From Selenomonas bovis DSM 23594 (GTDB taxonomy: Bacteria; Bacillota; Negativicutes; Selenomonadales; Selenomonadaceae), in the NCBI RefSeq assembly GCF_000381005.1, contig NZ_KB908390.1, positions 1 to 64,000 of the forward strand: a stretch of DNA of 64,000 nt, written 5' to 3'. Positions 7,843-16,516 of the stretch are shown in pieces (position 1 is the first letter of the stretch; each line of letters begins with the position of its first letter). The notes below the pieces were generated by a model. It saw only the letters and a list, made by a program, of their open reading frames with translations, ran no database searches and was not told where the DNA came from. Position numbers and translations under genes: made by a program.

Positions 7843-8610
7843 ATGACGGAGCGCGACATCCGCCGCCTGCTCACCGCCTACCGCGCGGGGGAGCGCTCGG
7901 AGGAGGAGACCGTCGCGGCGCTCGCCAAGGCATCCTATGAAAATCTTGGTTTCGCGCGCGTGGATCACAGCAGGGAGCTCCGGCAGGGGTTCCCTGAGGT
8001 GGTCTATGCGGCGGGCAAGACGAAGGAGCAGCTGCTCGCCATCCTGCAGTCGCTCGCGGCTGCGAGCGATGGCAGCATCCTCGCGACGCGCGCGAGCGGC
8101 GAGCAGTACGCGTTCGTCCATCCTGCGCTCCCGGAGGCGCGCTATGACGAGGCGGCGCGCGCGATCTATCTGCGTCGCGAACCACCTCTGATAGCGCCGC
8201 CGCAGGATGAGTCACATGAGATCCTCATCATCACGGCGGGGACGAGTGATATCCCCGTGGCGGCGGAGGCGCGGCTCACGGCGGAGCTCTATGGCAACCG
8301 CGTGCGCACGCTCTACGACTGCGGTGTTGCCGGTATCCATCGCCTGCTCGCGCAGGAGGAGATCATCCGCCGCGCGCGCGTCATCATCGCCATCGCGGGC
8401 ATGGAGGGCGCGCTTGCGAGCGTTGTCGGCGGCATGGCGCAGGCGCCCGTCATCGCCGTGCCGACGAGCGTCGGCTACGGCGCGTCGTTTTCCGGCGTCA
8501 CGGCGCTGCTCTCGATGCTCTCGAGTTGCGCGGCGGGCGTCTCTGTCGTCAATATCGACAACGGTTTCGGCGCGGGCGTGCTCGCGAGCAAGATCAATGC
8601 GCTCTCGTGA
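7843..8610 (+). CDS. larB: nickel pincer cofactor biosynthesis protein LarB
   Basis: LarB carboxylates and hydrolyses nicotinic acid adenine dinucleotide to start synthesis of the nickel-pincer cofactor of lactate racemase and related enzymes. The protein of 255 aa has the PurE-like C-terminal half: ILIITAGTSDIPVAAEA, YDCGVAGIHRLL, IAIAGMEGALASVVGG and PVIAVPTSVGYGASFSG. The N-terminal part (FARVDHSRELRQGFPEVVYAAGKT) is also typical. The start follows the previous stop by one base. LarC lies next; LarE and LarA are not in the window. Confidence 0.92.
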   Translation: MTERDIRRLLTAYRAGERSEEETVAALAKASYENLGFARVDHSRELRQGFPEVVYAAGKTKEQLLAILQSLAAASDGSILATRASGEQYAFVHPALPEARYDEAARAIYLRREPPLIAPPQDESHEILIITAGTSDIPVAAEARLTAELYGNRVRTLYDCGVAGIHRLLAQEEIIRRARVIIAIAGMEGALASVVGGMAQAPVIAVPTSVGYGASFSGVTALLSMLSSCAAGVSVVNIDNGFGAGVLASKINALS

Positions 8611-8638
8611 GCGTCGGCTCGTGCGGTCAGGGGGAACT

Positions 8639-9862
8639 ATGAAAGCGATTTATCTCGATGCGTTTTCCGGTATCAGCGGCAACATGTTGCTCGGCGCATT
8701 TCTTCAGGCGGGAGTGCCGGAGGGCTATCTGCAGCAGGAACTCGCGAAGCTGCCGCTCGCGGGGGAGTTCGAGCTCTCCTGCACGCCTGTCACGAAGCAG
8801 GGCATCCGTGCCGCTTACGTCGACGTGAGGCTGATGTCTGAGACAGCGCATGGAGAGGCGCAGGAAGCGCAGGCCCATGCACATGTTCATCGCACGCTGG
8901 CGGATATCGAGGCGCTGCTCTCCGAAGCGCCGCTCTCCGAAGCCGTGAAGGAAAAAGCACGCGCTGTTTTCCGCCTGCTCGCTGAGGCGGAGGGGAAGGT
9001 TCATGGCAAGCCTGCGGCAGAGGTGGCGTTCCACGAGGTCGGCGCGGTGGACTCCATCGTCGATATCGTCGGCACGGCCATCTGCCTCGACTATCTCGGC
9101 ATCGAGCAGGTGCTCGCGTCGCGGCTCAATGTCGGCAGCGGTTATGTGCGCTGCGCGCATGGCATCATGCCCGTACCGGCGCCTGCGGTCGCTGAACTCC
9201 TGATGGGGTGGCCGACGTACGCGTTTGGTGCGGAGGAAGAGCTCACGACGCCGACGGGCGCGGCAGTCGTGCGGGCGTTTGCGCAGCATGCGGCGGCGCT
9301 TCCGGAGGACTTTGCCGTCCGTGCGATCGGCTATGGCGCGGGCAGCCACGATCTGCCGCTTCCCAATGTGCTGCGTCTCTATGTCGGCGAGCGTGAGGGC
9401 GCAGCCGCGGAGGAGACGCCGCTGCTGCTCTCGACGAACATCGACGATATGAGTCCCGAGGTCTACGGCTACCTCTTCGACCGGCTGTTCGCGGCAGGGG
9501 CGCTCGACGTCTGGGTGACGCCTATATATATGAAGAAAAATCGTCCGGCGCAGCAGCTCACCGTGCTCGTGCGCCCCGCGCAGCGCTCGGCCTGCACGGA
9601 GATCATCTTCCGCGAGACGACGAGCATCGGCCTGCGCGTGACGCCCCTTGCGGAGCGCATCGCCTGTGACCGCCGCACGGCGAGCGTCGAGACGCGTTAC
9701 GGGACGGTGCGCGTGAAGGTCGCGTCCTGGCAGGGAAAGGTCGCGACGACCTCGCCGGAGTATGAGGACTGCCGCCGCCTGGCGGAGGCGCAGGACGTGC
9801 CGCTCAAGGAAGTCTATGACGAGGCGAGGCGCGCGCTCGCGTTTCGGCTCGGCGGTGCGTGA
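8639..9862 (+). CDS. larC: nickel insertion protein LarC, single continuous frame
   Basis: LarC is the CTP-dependent nickel insertase (cyclometallase) that completes the pincer cofactor. The protein of 407 aa opens with LDAFSGISGNMLLGAFL, has a His-rich patch (HAHVHRTL) and FHEVGAVDSIVDIVG, then continues into the C-terminal domain (STNIDDMSPEVYGYLFDRL, VWVTPIYMKKNRPAQQL, FRETTSIGLRV). In Lactobacillus plantarum LarC is made by ribosomal frameshifting between two frames; here both halves are one frame. The start follows GGGGGAAC and is 28 bp after larB. Confidence 0.92.
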   Translation: MKAIYLDAFSGISGNMLLGAFLQAGVPEGYLQQELAKLPLAGEFELSCTPVTKQGIRAAYVDVRLMSETAHGEAQEAQAHAHVHRTLADIEALLSEAPLSEAVKEKARAVFRLLAEAEGKVHGKPAAEVAFHEVGAVDSIVDIVGTAICLDYLGIEQVLASRLNVGSGYVRCAHGIMPVPAPAVAELLMGWPTYAFGAEEELTTPTGAAVVRAFAQHAAALPEDFAVRAIGYGAGSHDLPLPNVLRLYVGEREGAAAEETPLLLSTNIDDMSPEVYGYLFDRLFAAGALDVWVTPIYMKKNRPAQQLTVLVRPAQRSACTEIIFRETTSIGLRVTPLAERIACDRRTASVETRYGTVRVKVASWQGKVATTSPEYEDCRRLAEAQDVPLKEVYDEARRALAFRLGGA

Positions 9863-9903
9863 AGGACCGCCGCATCGCGGCGCGCGACGAAATCGCTTCT
9901 GGC

Positions 9904-9932
9904 TTGACAAACGATATGGTCATCGCTATAAT
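9904..9932 (+). promoter_or_regulatory. consensus sigma-70 promoter before yceD
   Basis: TTGACA at 9904-9909 and TATAAT at 9927-9932 are both perfect consensus hexamers with an ideal 17-bp spacer. The expected transcription start is about 9939, only some 11 bases before the likely ATG at 9950. Confidence 0.9.
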
Positions 9933-9949
9933 GGATGGAGTTGATGCTA

Positions 9950-10450
9950 ATGCATATTCATATTGCTGAATTGAATGCCGGACTCGGGAAGGAACTTCCG
10001 TTTTCGTTTACAACCGCTGCGGCAGACATTGATGCCACAGCGGCTGATTACGCTTTCGAAGGACCCATCGAGGTCGAGGGGCATGTGACGAACACAGGCA
10101 CGGGCTACCGTGTCGAGGGCGTCATTCGCGCGCGGAAGCGCTTCATCTGTGACCGCTGCCTCGAGGAATGCCTGGAGGCGCAGGAACATGCCTTTTCGGA
10201 GATGTTCCGGCAGGGGACACCTGCCGAGGGCGACGACGCGAATTTCTTTGACGGAGACGAGATTGAGCTTCAGGAGCTTGTCCGTGACACGCTTCTGGCG
10301 GCCCAGCCGCTCAGCAATATCTGCAAGCCCGATTGCAAAGGGCTCTGCCCCGTATGCGGTGCGAACCTCAACCACGGAGACTGTGGCTGCGACAGGTTCG
10401 TGCCCGACCCGAGGCTGGCAGCATTGCAGCAATTCCAAGCGAAAGAATAG
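9950..10450 (+). CDS. yceD: DUF177/YceD family protein
   Basis: YceD proteins are conserved next to rpmF and are linked to 23S rRNA or large-subunit maturation. This protein of 166 aa carries the family's Cys pairs CDRCLEEC (middle) and the C-terminal cluster CKPDCKGLCPVCG, then DCGCD, probably metal-binding. Downstream is rpmF, the classic pairing. ATGs at 9935, 9944 and 9950 compete. The first lies before the expected transcription start, and 9950 gives the typical MHIHIAELN start. If the promoter is right, the leader is very short and has almost no ribosome-binding site. Confidence 0.9.
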   Translation: MHIHIAELNAGLGKELPFSFTTAAADIDATAADYAFEGPIEVEGHVTNTGTGYRVEGVIRARKRFICDRCLEECLEAQEHAFSEMFRQGTPAEGDDANFFDGDEIELQELVRDTLLAAQPLSNICKPDCKGLCPVCGANLNHGDCGCDRFVPDPRLAALQQFQAKE

Positions 10451-10476
10451 AACGCATATAAGGAGGTGTATCCGAG

Positions 10477-10656
10477 ATGGCAGTACCTAAGCGTAAAATG
10501 TCGAAGGCTCGCCGCGATCAGCGTCGCGCGAACTGGAAACTGACGGCGCCCGGCTTTGTTTCGTGCCCGCAGTGCCATGAGCCGATGATGCCGCATCACG
10601 TTTGCCCGGAGTGCGGTTACTATGACGGCAAAGAGGTTGTGAAGGCAGCGGAGTAA
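10477..10656 (+). CDS. rpmF: 50S ribosomal protein L32
   Basis: The 59-residue protein begins [20 protein letters not shown] and has the zinc-ribbon form of L32, with two Cys-x-x-Cys pairs (CPQC and CPEC) that would bind structural zinc. AGGAGGTG lies nine bases before the ATG. The gene follows yceD by 26 bp and ends at a strong terminator, so yceD-rpmF looks like one short transcript. Confidence 0.96.
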   Translation: MAVPKRKMSKARRDQRRANWKLTAPGFVSCPQCHEPMMPHHVCPECGYYDGKEVVKAAE

Positions 10657-10674
10657 GCGCCTTGACCGATAGAG

Positions 10675-10706
10675 AGCAGGACTTCATGTCCTGCTTATTT
10701 TTTTTG
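10675..10706 (+). terminator. intrinsic terminator after rpmF
   Basis: AGCAGGAC pairs with GTCCTGCT over a five-base loop, followed by TTATTTTTTTT. It separates yceD-rpmF from the fatty-acid operon. Confidence 0.92.
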
Positions 10707-10734
10707 CCCTGGCGAGGCCGCGTGCGAGGAGGGC

Positions 10735-10763
10735 TTGCAATTTCCTTGCAAAGCCGTTATAAT
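10735..10763 (+). promoter_or_regulatory. sigma-70 promoter of the fapR-fab operon
   Basis: TTGCAA at 10735-10740 and perfect TATAAT at 10758-10763 are separated by 17 bp, giving an expected start near 10770. Confidence 0.85.
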
Positions 10764-10780
10764 ATTCCTCGTTATGACAG

Positions 10781-10800
10781 GTAGTAAAAGCAGGTACTAA
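10781..10800. promoter_or_regulatory. candidate FapR operator
   Basis: On the minus strand the site reads TTAGTACCTG followed by CTTTTACTAC. The first arm agrees with the TTAGTACCT arm of known FapR sites; the second is imperfect. It lies 10-30 bp downstream of the predicted start, where a repressor would block transcription and allow malonyl-CoA-dependent autoregulation. Confidence 0.55.
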
Positions 10801-10856
10801 GGAAGTAATGATACATGTAGCGTTTCCGGTTCGTTTTGTCGGAAAGAGGTGAGATG

Positions 10857-11417
10857 ATGGCGCGCGTGAAGAAGAAGGAACGGCAAGAGCTCCTGATGCA
10901 GACGGTGAAGGAGAAGCCGTTCCTCACGGATGAGGAACTCGCAAAGGCGCTCGAAGTGAGCGTCCAGACCATAAGGCTCGACCGTCTCGAGCTCGGGATC
11001 CCTGAGCTGCGCGGCCGTATCCGCCGCATGGCGGAGACGGCGCAGAACAAGGTGAAGTCCATCGCGAGCGGTGAGGTCGTCGGCGAGCTCATAGACCTCG
11101 AGCTCGGCCGTTCGGGCATCTCGCTCCTGCGCGTGACGGAGGACATGGTGTTCGCCCGCTCGCAGATTGCGAAGGGTTACTATATGTTCTCGCAGGCCAA
11201 TTCCCTCGCGCTCGCGCTCATCGACTCGCCGCTTGCCGTCACGGGCGTGGCGAATGTGAAATACAAGGTGCCGGTGCATGTGGGGGAAAAGCTCATCGCG
11301 AAGGCGGAGATCGTCCGCGTGCGCGGCAATAAATATTTTGTCTGGGTAAAGACGAGGAATGATACGCAGGAGGTCTTCCGCGCGAAATTCATCTTGGTTT
11401 CGCTGGGGGAGAGCTAA
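10857..11417 (+). CDS. fapR: transcription factor FapR
   Basis: FapR represses fatty-acid and phospholipid synthesis genes and is released by malonyl-CoA. The protein of 186 aa has an N-terminal DeoR-type helix-turn-helix (TDEELAKALEVSVQTIRLDRLELGI) joined to a C-terminal hot-dog ligand domain. Typical features are IPELRGRIRRMAE, GYYMFSQANSLALALID and VPVHVGEKLIAKAEIV. It heads the plsX-fab operon, as in Bacillus. GAGG lies seven bases before ATG 10857; ATG 10854 is adjacent and equally in frame. Confidence 0.93.
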   Translation: MARVKKKERQELLMQTVKEKPFLTDEELAKALEVSVQTIRLDRLELGIPELRGRIRRMAETAQNKVKSIASGEVVGELIDLELGRSGISLLRVTEDMVFARSQIAKGYYMFSQANSLALALIDSPLAVTGVANVKYKVPVHVGEKLIAKAEIVRVRGNKYFVWVKTRNDTQEVFRAKFILVSLGES

Positions 11418-11430
11418 GGAGGAATGCTCC

Positions 11431-12459
11431 GTGAAGATTGCCGTAGATGCTATGGGCGGCGACTACGCGCCGCTCGAGATTGTCTTTGGCGCCGTGCGTG
11501 CCGCGAAGAAATACGACTGTGAGATCGTGCTCGTCGGCGATGAGCCGGCGATCCGCAAGGTGCTCGAGCGCGAGCCGGACTGGGAGAAGCTCGGCATCTC
11601 CATCGTGCACGCAAGCCAGGTCATCGGCATGGATGAGCATCCCGCCGACGCCGTGCGCACGAAGAAGGACGCGTCGGTCGTCGTCGCGACGCGTCTCGTG
11701 AAGGACGGGAAATGCGATGCCGTGCTCTCCGCCGGTTCGACAGGCGCGGCGGTGACGGCGGCGCAGCTCATCCTGCGGCGCATCAAGGGCATCGGGCGGC
11801 CGACAATCGCGACGCCGATGCCGACGCCGAAAGGCGTGACGCTCCTCCTGGATTCGGGCGCGAATGTGGACTCGAAGCCCGTGCACCTCGTGCAGAGCGG
11901 CCTCATGGGCTCCCTCTACGCGCAGTATGTATTCGGCGTCAAGGAGCCGCGCGTCGGCCTCCTCAACATCGGCGAGGAGGAGACAAAGGGCAACGAGCAG
12001 GCGAAGGCGACGTACCAGCTGCTGAAGAACATGCACACGATCCGCTTCATGGGCAACGCGGAGGGACGCGACGTCCCGAAGGGGAACTTTGATGTCGTAA
12101 TTTGTGATGGATTTGTGGGCAATGTTGTGCTAAAATTTGCAGAGGGCTTGGCGAAGACCATCCTGAAGCTCATCAAGGAGGCTGTGAAGAACGGCGGCTT
12201 GCTCGCGAAGCTCGGTGCGCTCCTCCTGATGCCGACGCTCAAGAAGCTCGGCAAGCGGCTCGATGTGACGGAGTACGGCGGGGCGCCGCTCCTCGGCGTC
12301 AACGGCTGCGTCATCATCAGCCATGGTTCTTCCAATGCCAAGTCGATCTGCAGCGCGATCGGTGTAGCCGTTGATTATGTCAAGGGCGATGTGCTCGCGC
12401 ATATCCGCGATTCGCTGGCAAAGGAGGAGATACTGACGAATGACGGAGAGAAGAATTAA
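11431..12459 (+). CDS. plsX: phosphate acyltransferase PlsX
   Basis: PlsX makes acyl-phosphate from acyl-ACP for PlsY, starting phospholipid synthesis. The protein of 342 aa begins with the family N-terminus KIAVDAMGGDYAP. It has SAGSTGAAVTAAQLILRRIKGIGRP, a conserved LLDSGANVDSKP and GFVGNVVLKFAEG. The GTG start at 11431 follows AAGGAGG. The end overlaps fabH by 20 bp, so the two are translationally coupled. Confidence 0.95.
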   Translation: MKIAVDAMGGDYAPLEIVFGAVRAAKKYDCEIVLVGDEPAIRKVLEREPDWEKLGISIVHASQVIGMDEHPADAVRTKKDASVVVATRLVKDGKCDAVLSAGSTGAAVTAAQLILRRIKGIGRPTIATPMPTPKGVTLLLDSGANVDSKPVHLVQSGLMGSLYAQYVFGVKEPRVGLLNIGEEETKGNEQAKATYQLLKNMHTIRFMGNAEGRDVPKGNFDVVICDGFVGNVVLKFAEGLAKTILKLIKEAVKNGGLLAKLGALLLMPTLKKLGKRLDVTEYGGAPLLGVNGCVIISHGSSNAKSICSAIGVAVDYVKGDVLAHIRDSLAKEEILTNDGEKN

Positions 12460-13444
12460 CGCGGGTATCCTCGGCACGGGGCATTACCTGCCGCCGCGCA
12501 TCCTCACGAACGAGGAGCTCGCGCAGCGCGTCGATACGAGCGATGAATGGATCACATCACGCACGGGCATCCATGCGCGCCGCATCGCGGCAGCGGATGT
12601 GCCGGTCACGGCGCTCGCGGAGCCTGCCGCGCGCATGGCGCTCGCGGATGCCGGGATCGAGGCGGCTGCAATCGATCTCATCATCTTCGCGACGCTCACG
12701 CCGGACCGCGTGATCCCCGCGGCGGCCTGCGAGCTGCAGCGGCGCCTCGGTGCCGTACATGCCGCTGCGTTTGATCTTTCGGCCGCATGCTCGGGCTTTG
12801 TCTACGCAGCGGCTGTCGCGTGCCAGTTCATCGAGGCTGGCATCTATCGCCATGTCCTCGTGGTCGGCGCGGAGGAGCTCTCGAAGGTCGTGGACTGGCA
12901 GGATCGAGGGACCTGCATCCTCTTCGGCGATGGCGCGGGCGCGGCGGTCTTCGGCCCCGTGCCCGCGGGGCTTGGCGCGCTTGCGTTCGATCTCGGCGCT
13001 GACGGCAGCCAGGGCGAGGCGCTCACGATTCCCGCGAGCGGTAGCCTGCATCCCGTCACGGAGGAGCGCCTGCGCGCGCGGGAGAACTTCATCCGCATGG
13101 ACGGCAAGGCGGTCTTCCGGTTCGCGGTCACAGTCATGGGAAAGACCGTGGAAACTTCCCTCGCCCGGGCGGGGCTCACGAAGGATGCCCTCGATTGGCT
13201 CGTCCCTCACCAGGCGAACATCCGCATCATCGAGGCGGCGGCGAAAAGGCTCGGCCTGCCGCTCGCGCAAGTCATCATCAATATCGAGAACTACGGCAAT
13301 ATGTCAGCGGCGTCCATACCTGTGGCCCTGTCGGAGGCGGCGCACGCACATCGCTTCCGCAGGGGCGACCGCATCGCACTCGCCGGCTTCGGCGCTGGGC
13401 TCACATGGGCATCCTGCATCCTGCGCTGGGCGAAGGAGGACTAA
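12440..13444 (+). CDS. fabH: 3-oxoacyl-ACP synthase III FabH
   Basis: FabH condenses acetyl-CoA, or a branched starter, with malonyl-ACP to begin fatty-acid chains. The catalytic triad is visible: Cys in DLSAACSGFVYA, His in VPHQANIRI and Asn in NIENYGNMSAAS. Length is 334 aa. It overlaps plsX at its start and is followed six bases later by fabK. Confidence 0.95.
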   Translation: MTERRINAGILGTGHYLPPRILTNEELAQRVDTSDEWITSRTGIHARRIAAADVPVTALAEPAARMALADAGIEAAAIDLIIFATLTPDRVIPAAACELQRRLGAVHAAAFDLSAACSGFVYAAAVACQFIEAGIYRHVLVVGAEELSKVVDWQDRGTCILFGDGAGAAVFGPVPAGLGALAFDLGADGSQGEALTIPASGSLHPVTEERLRARENFIRMDGKAVFRFAVTVMGKTVETSLARAGLTKDALDWLVPHQANIRIIEAAAKRLGLPLAQVIINIENYGNMSAASIPVALSEAAHAHRFRRGDRIALAGFGAGLTWASCILRWAKED

Positions 13445-13450
13445 TTTTTG

Positions 13451-14398
13451 ATGTTTGAAAACAATGTTATCTGCAAGTTGCTACAGATCGAATACCCGAT
13501 TTTCCAGGGCGGCATGGCCTGGATCGGCACGGCGGAGCTCGCCTCGGCTGTCTCGAACGCCGGCGGCCTCGGCATCATCGGTGCCGGCCACATGCCGCCG
13601 GAGCTCCTGCGCGCGGAGATCCAGAAATGCAAGGGCTGGACGAAGAAGCCGTTCGGCGTCAATGTCATGCTCATGAGCCCCTATGTCAAAGAGGTCATGC
13701 AGGTCGTGCTCGAGGAGAAGGTGCCGGTCGTCACGACGGGCGCCGGCAATCCCGGCGAGTACGTGCCGGAGCTCAAGGCCATCGGCTCGAAGGTCATCCC
13801 CGTCGTCGCCTCCGTCGCGCTCGCGAAGCGCCTCGTGCGCTCTGGCGCGGACGCCGTCATCGCTGAGGGCACGGAGTCTGGCGGACATATCGGCGAGATC
13901 ACGACGATGGCGCTCGTGCCGCAGGTCGTCGACGCCGTCGATGTGCCGGTCATCGCGGCGGGCGGCATTGCGGACGCGCGCGGCGTCGCGGCGGCGTTCG
14001 CGCTCGGCGCGAAGGCCGTGCAGATGGGCTCGCGCTTCGTCATGAGTGAGGAGTGCATCGCGCATCCGAATTACAAGAACCTCATCCTCAAGGCGAAGGA
14101 CCGTTCGACCGTCGTCACGGGCCGCACGCTCGGCCATCCGGCGCGCGTGCTCCACAACAAGCTCACGCGCAAGTACCAGGAGCTGGAGGCCGCGGGCGCG
14201 CCCGCCGAGGAGCTCGAGAAGCTCGGCGTCGGCTCGCTGCACCGCGCGACGCACGAAGGCGATGTCGAGAACGGCTCCGTGATGATCGGCGAGATCTCCG
14301 GCATGCTCAACGATATCAAGCCGGTCAAGACCATCATTGAAGATATCGTGGCGGGACTTCCCGCGACGATCGACGCGATCCGTGAGGATTTGCGCTGA
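13451..14398 (+). CDS. fabK: enoyl-ACP reductase II FabK (first paralogue)
   Basis: FabK is the FMN-dependent, NADH-linked enoyl-ACP reductase that replaces FabI in some Firmicutes. The TIM-barrel protein of 315 aa has YPIFQGGMAWIGTAELASAVSNAGGLGIIGAG at its start. It also carries FGVNVMLMSPYV, the flavin-phosphate region AEGTESGGHIGE and VIAAGGIADARGVAAAFALGAKAVQMGSRF. It lies in the operon between fabH and fabD. A second FabK-like gene follows acpP, but this copy matches FabK best. Confidence 0.92.
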   Translation: MFENNVICKLLQIEYPIFQGGMAWIGTAELASAVSNAGGLGIIGAGHMPPELLRAEIQKCKGWTKKPFGVNVMLMSPYVKEVMQVVLEEKVPVVTTGAGNPGEYVPELKAIGSKVIPVVASVALAKRLVRSGADAVIAEGTESGGHIGEITTMALVPQVVDAVDVPVIAAGGIADARGVAAAFALGAKAVQMGSRFVMSEECIAHPNYKNLILKAKDRSTVVTGRTLGHPARVLHNKLTRKYQELEAAGAPAEELEKLGVGSLHRATHEGDVENGSVMIGEISGMLNDIKPVKTIIEDIVAGLPATIDAIREDLR

Positions 14399-14452
14399 TA
14401 GATAGAACCGCGACATAGAACCTGAAGTGACTGGAAAGAGAGGTCAGCAACT

Positions 14453-15397
14453 GTGAACAAGTTAGCTTTCGTATTCCCGGGCCAGGGCGCACAGACCGTC
14501 GGCATGGGAAAGGATTTTTGTGAGAAGTACGACGTGGCGAAGAGGCTCTTCCGCGAGGCGGACGAGGCGCTCGGCTACTCCATCCAGAAGATGTGCTTCG
14601 AGGGGCCGGCGGAGGACCTCAAGCTTACGGCCAATACCCAGCCCGCCATCCTCACGATGAGCGTCATCGCCTATGAGATCCTCAAGGAGCATGGCATCGA
14701 GCCGGACATCACGGGCGGCCATAGTCTCGGTGAGTACTCCGCGCTCGTCGCGGCGGGCGTCATGGATTTTCAGGATGCTGTCCTGCTCGTGCACAAGCGC
14801 GGCACGTACATGCAGGAGGCCGTGCCGGTCGGCAAGGGCGGCATGGCGGCCATCATCGGCCTCGGCGACGATGTCATCGAGGATGCCTGCGCGAAGGCAT
14901 CCGCCGCGGCTGGCGCCGTGCAGGCCGTCAATTTCAACTGCCCGGGCCAGACGGTCATCGCGGGTACGACGGAGGGTGTCGCAGCCGCTGTCGAGACGCT
15001 CAAGGCAGCCGGTGCGAAAAAGGCCGTCATCCTCCCGGTCTCCGCGCCATTCCACTCGACGCTCATGCAGCCGGCAGCCGTGAAGCTTGCGGCGGAGCTC
15101 GACAAGGTCGAGATCCGCGACGCAAAGATCCCCGTTGTCTCGAACTACACGGGCGAGCTCGAGACGAAGGCAGACGAGATCAAGGCGAACCTCGTCGCGC
15201 AGGCGGATCATCCCGTCAAATGGATTGCCTGCGTCAAGGCGATGCAGGCGTTCGGCGCGGACACGTTCGTCGAGGCAGGGCCGGGCAAGACGCTCTGCGG
15301 CTTCAACAAGCGCATCGACCGCAGCCTCAAGAGCATGAACGTCGAAAACATCGAGACGCTCGAAAAAACCCTTGACTATTTGAGGGAGGTTCGCTAA
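14453..15397 (+). CDS. fabD: malonyl-CoA-ACP transacylase FabD
   Basis: FabD loads malonyl groups onto ACP. The 314-aa protein has the nucleophile motif GGHSLGEYSAL, the N-terminal FVFPGQGAQTVGMGKD and the catalytic-His region SAPFHSTLMQPA. GAGAGG lies upstream of the GTG start. The next gene, fabG, begins one base after its stop. Confidence 0.95.
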   Translation: MNKLAFVFPGQGAQTVGMGKDFCEKYDVAKRLFREADEALGYSIQKMCFEGPAEDLKLTANTQPAILTMSVIAYEILKEHGIEPDITGGHSLGEYSALVAAGVMDFQDAVLLVHKRGTYMQEAVPVGKGGMAAIIGLGDDVIEDACAKASAAAGAVQAVNFNCPGQTVIAGTTEGVAAAVETLKAAGAKKAVILPVSAPFHSTLMQPAAVKLAAELDKVEIRDAKIPVVSNYTGELETKADEIKANLVAQADHPVKWIACVKAMQAFGADTFVEAGPGKTLCGFNKRIDRSLKSMNVENIETLEKTLDYLREVR

Positions 15398-15398
15398 T

Positions 15399-16142
15399 AT
15401 GCTTTTAGATGGAAAGACCGCGCTTGTCACGGGCGCGTCCCGCGGCATCGGCCGCGCCATCGCGCTGCGGCTCGCAGCCGAGGGCGCGCATGTCGCCATC
15501 AACTACGCGGGCAACACCGCGAAGGCAGAGGAGACGAAGGCGGCCATCGAGGCGGCCGGCGGCAAGGCCGCGCTCTTCCAGGCGGATGTCTCCGACAGCG
15601 CGCAGGTCGAGCAGATGGTCGCAGCCGTCACGGAGGAGTTCGGCACGATCGACATCCTCGTGAACAACGCGGGCATCACGCGCGACGGCCTGCTCATGCG
15701 CATGAAGGAAGAGGACTTCGACGCCGTGCTCGACACGAACCTCAAAGGTATCTTCCATGTGACGAAGGCCGTCTCGAAGCTCATGATGAAGAAGCGTGCT
15801 GGCCGCATCGTCAATATGGCGAGCGTCGTCGGCATCATGGGCAACGCGGGCCAGACGAACTACGCGGCGGCCAAGGCCGGCGTCATCGGCTTCACGAAGT
15901 CGGCGGCGCGCGAGTTCGCCGCGCGCGGCATCACGGTCAACGCCGTCGCACCGGGCTTCATCGCGACGGATATGACGGCCGCGATGCCGGAGAAGGCGAA
16001 GGAAGCGACGCTCGCCGCCATCCCGCTCCGCCGCATGGGCGAGCCGGAGGACGTGGCGAACGCCGTCGCGTTCCTCGTCTCTGACCAAGCTTCCTATATT
16101 ACAGGCCAGGTCGTCAAGGTAGACGGCGGCATGGTTATGTGA
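15399..16142 (+). CDS. fabG: 3-oxoacyl-ACP reductase FabG
   Basis: This NADPH-dependent short-chain dehydrogenase reduces 3-oxoacyl-ACP. It shows the cofactor loop TGASRGIGRAIA, NNAG (VNNAGITRDGLLMRM), catalytic Ser in NMASVVGIMGNAGQ and the YAAAK Tyr-Lys pair. The C-terminal end ITGQVVKVDGGMVM is typical. Length 247 aa. It is part of the fab operon. Confidence 0.95.
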   Translation: MLLDGKTALVTGASRGIGRAIALRLAAEGAHVAINYAGNTAKAEETKAAIEAAGGKAALFQADVSDSAQVEQMVAAVTEEFGTIDILVNNAGITRDGLLMRMKEEDFDAVLDTNLKGIFHVTKAVSKLMMKKRAGRIVNMASVVGIMGNAGQTNYAAAKAGVIGFTKSAAREFAARGITVNAVAPGFIATDMTAAMPEKAKEATLAAIPLRRMGEPEDVANAVAFLVSDQASYITGQVVKVDGGMVM

Positions 16143-16181
16143 TATAACTATATAGTACACCAAGATAAGGAGGTGAAAGAC

Positions 16182-16427
16182 ATGGCAGATGCAGACAAGA
16201 CTTTCGAGAAAGTACGCGATATCGTCGTCGAGCAGCTGGGCGTTGAGGCCGATGAGGTTTCGATCGATTCCACGTTCATCGATGACCTTGGTGCAGATTC
16301 CCTGGATATTGTTGAGCTGATCATGGCTTTTGAAGAGGAATTCAATATTGAGATTCCGGACGAGGCTGCTGAGAAGATCAAGACGGTGCAGGACGTTGTC
16401 ACCTATATCGACCAGAACAGCAAATAA
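16182..16427 (+). CDS. acpP: acyl carrier protein
   Basis: This acidic protein of 81 aa carries the 4'-phosphopantetheine attachment motif [12 protein letters not shown] with the modified Ser at residue 40. It shuttles acyl chains among all Fab enzymes and supplies LpxD and PlsX. AAGGAGG lies upstream of ATG 16182, and a GTG nine bases earlier in frame is less likely. A 12-bp hairpin follows the gene. Confidence 0.96.
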   Translation: MADADKTFEKVRDIVVEQLGVEADEVSIDSTFIDDLGADSLDIVELIMAFEEEFNIEIPDEAAEKIKTVQDVVTYIDQNSK

Positions 16428-16452
16428 AGTTTGTTCGTCTTACCTTTTCTGA

Positions 16453-16488
16453 AATCCCGTGAAGTGAAGATTCTTCGCGGGATTTTCT
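16453..16488 (+). terminator. terminator or processing hairpin after acpP
   Basis: AATCCCGTGAAG pairs along 12 bp with CTTCGCGGGATT and is followed by a short T-rich end (TTCT). It lies between acpP and the next gene, so it may reduce read-through and keep acpP message more abundant. Confidence 0.7.
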
Positions 16489-16516
16489 AAAGGTAGGATT
16501 GATTGGAGGAGTAACC

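Noticed and set aside
12557-13270. 237-residue frame opposite fabH
   Set aside because: Shadow of fabH; Arg/Asp-rich with no motif.
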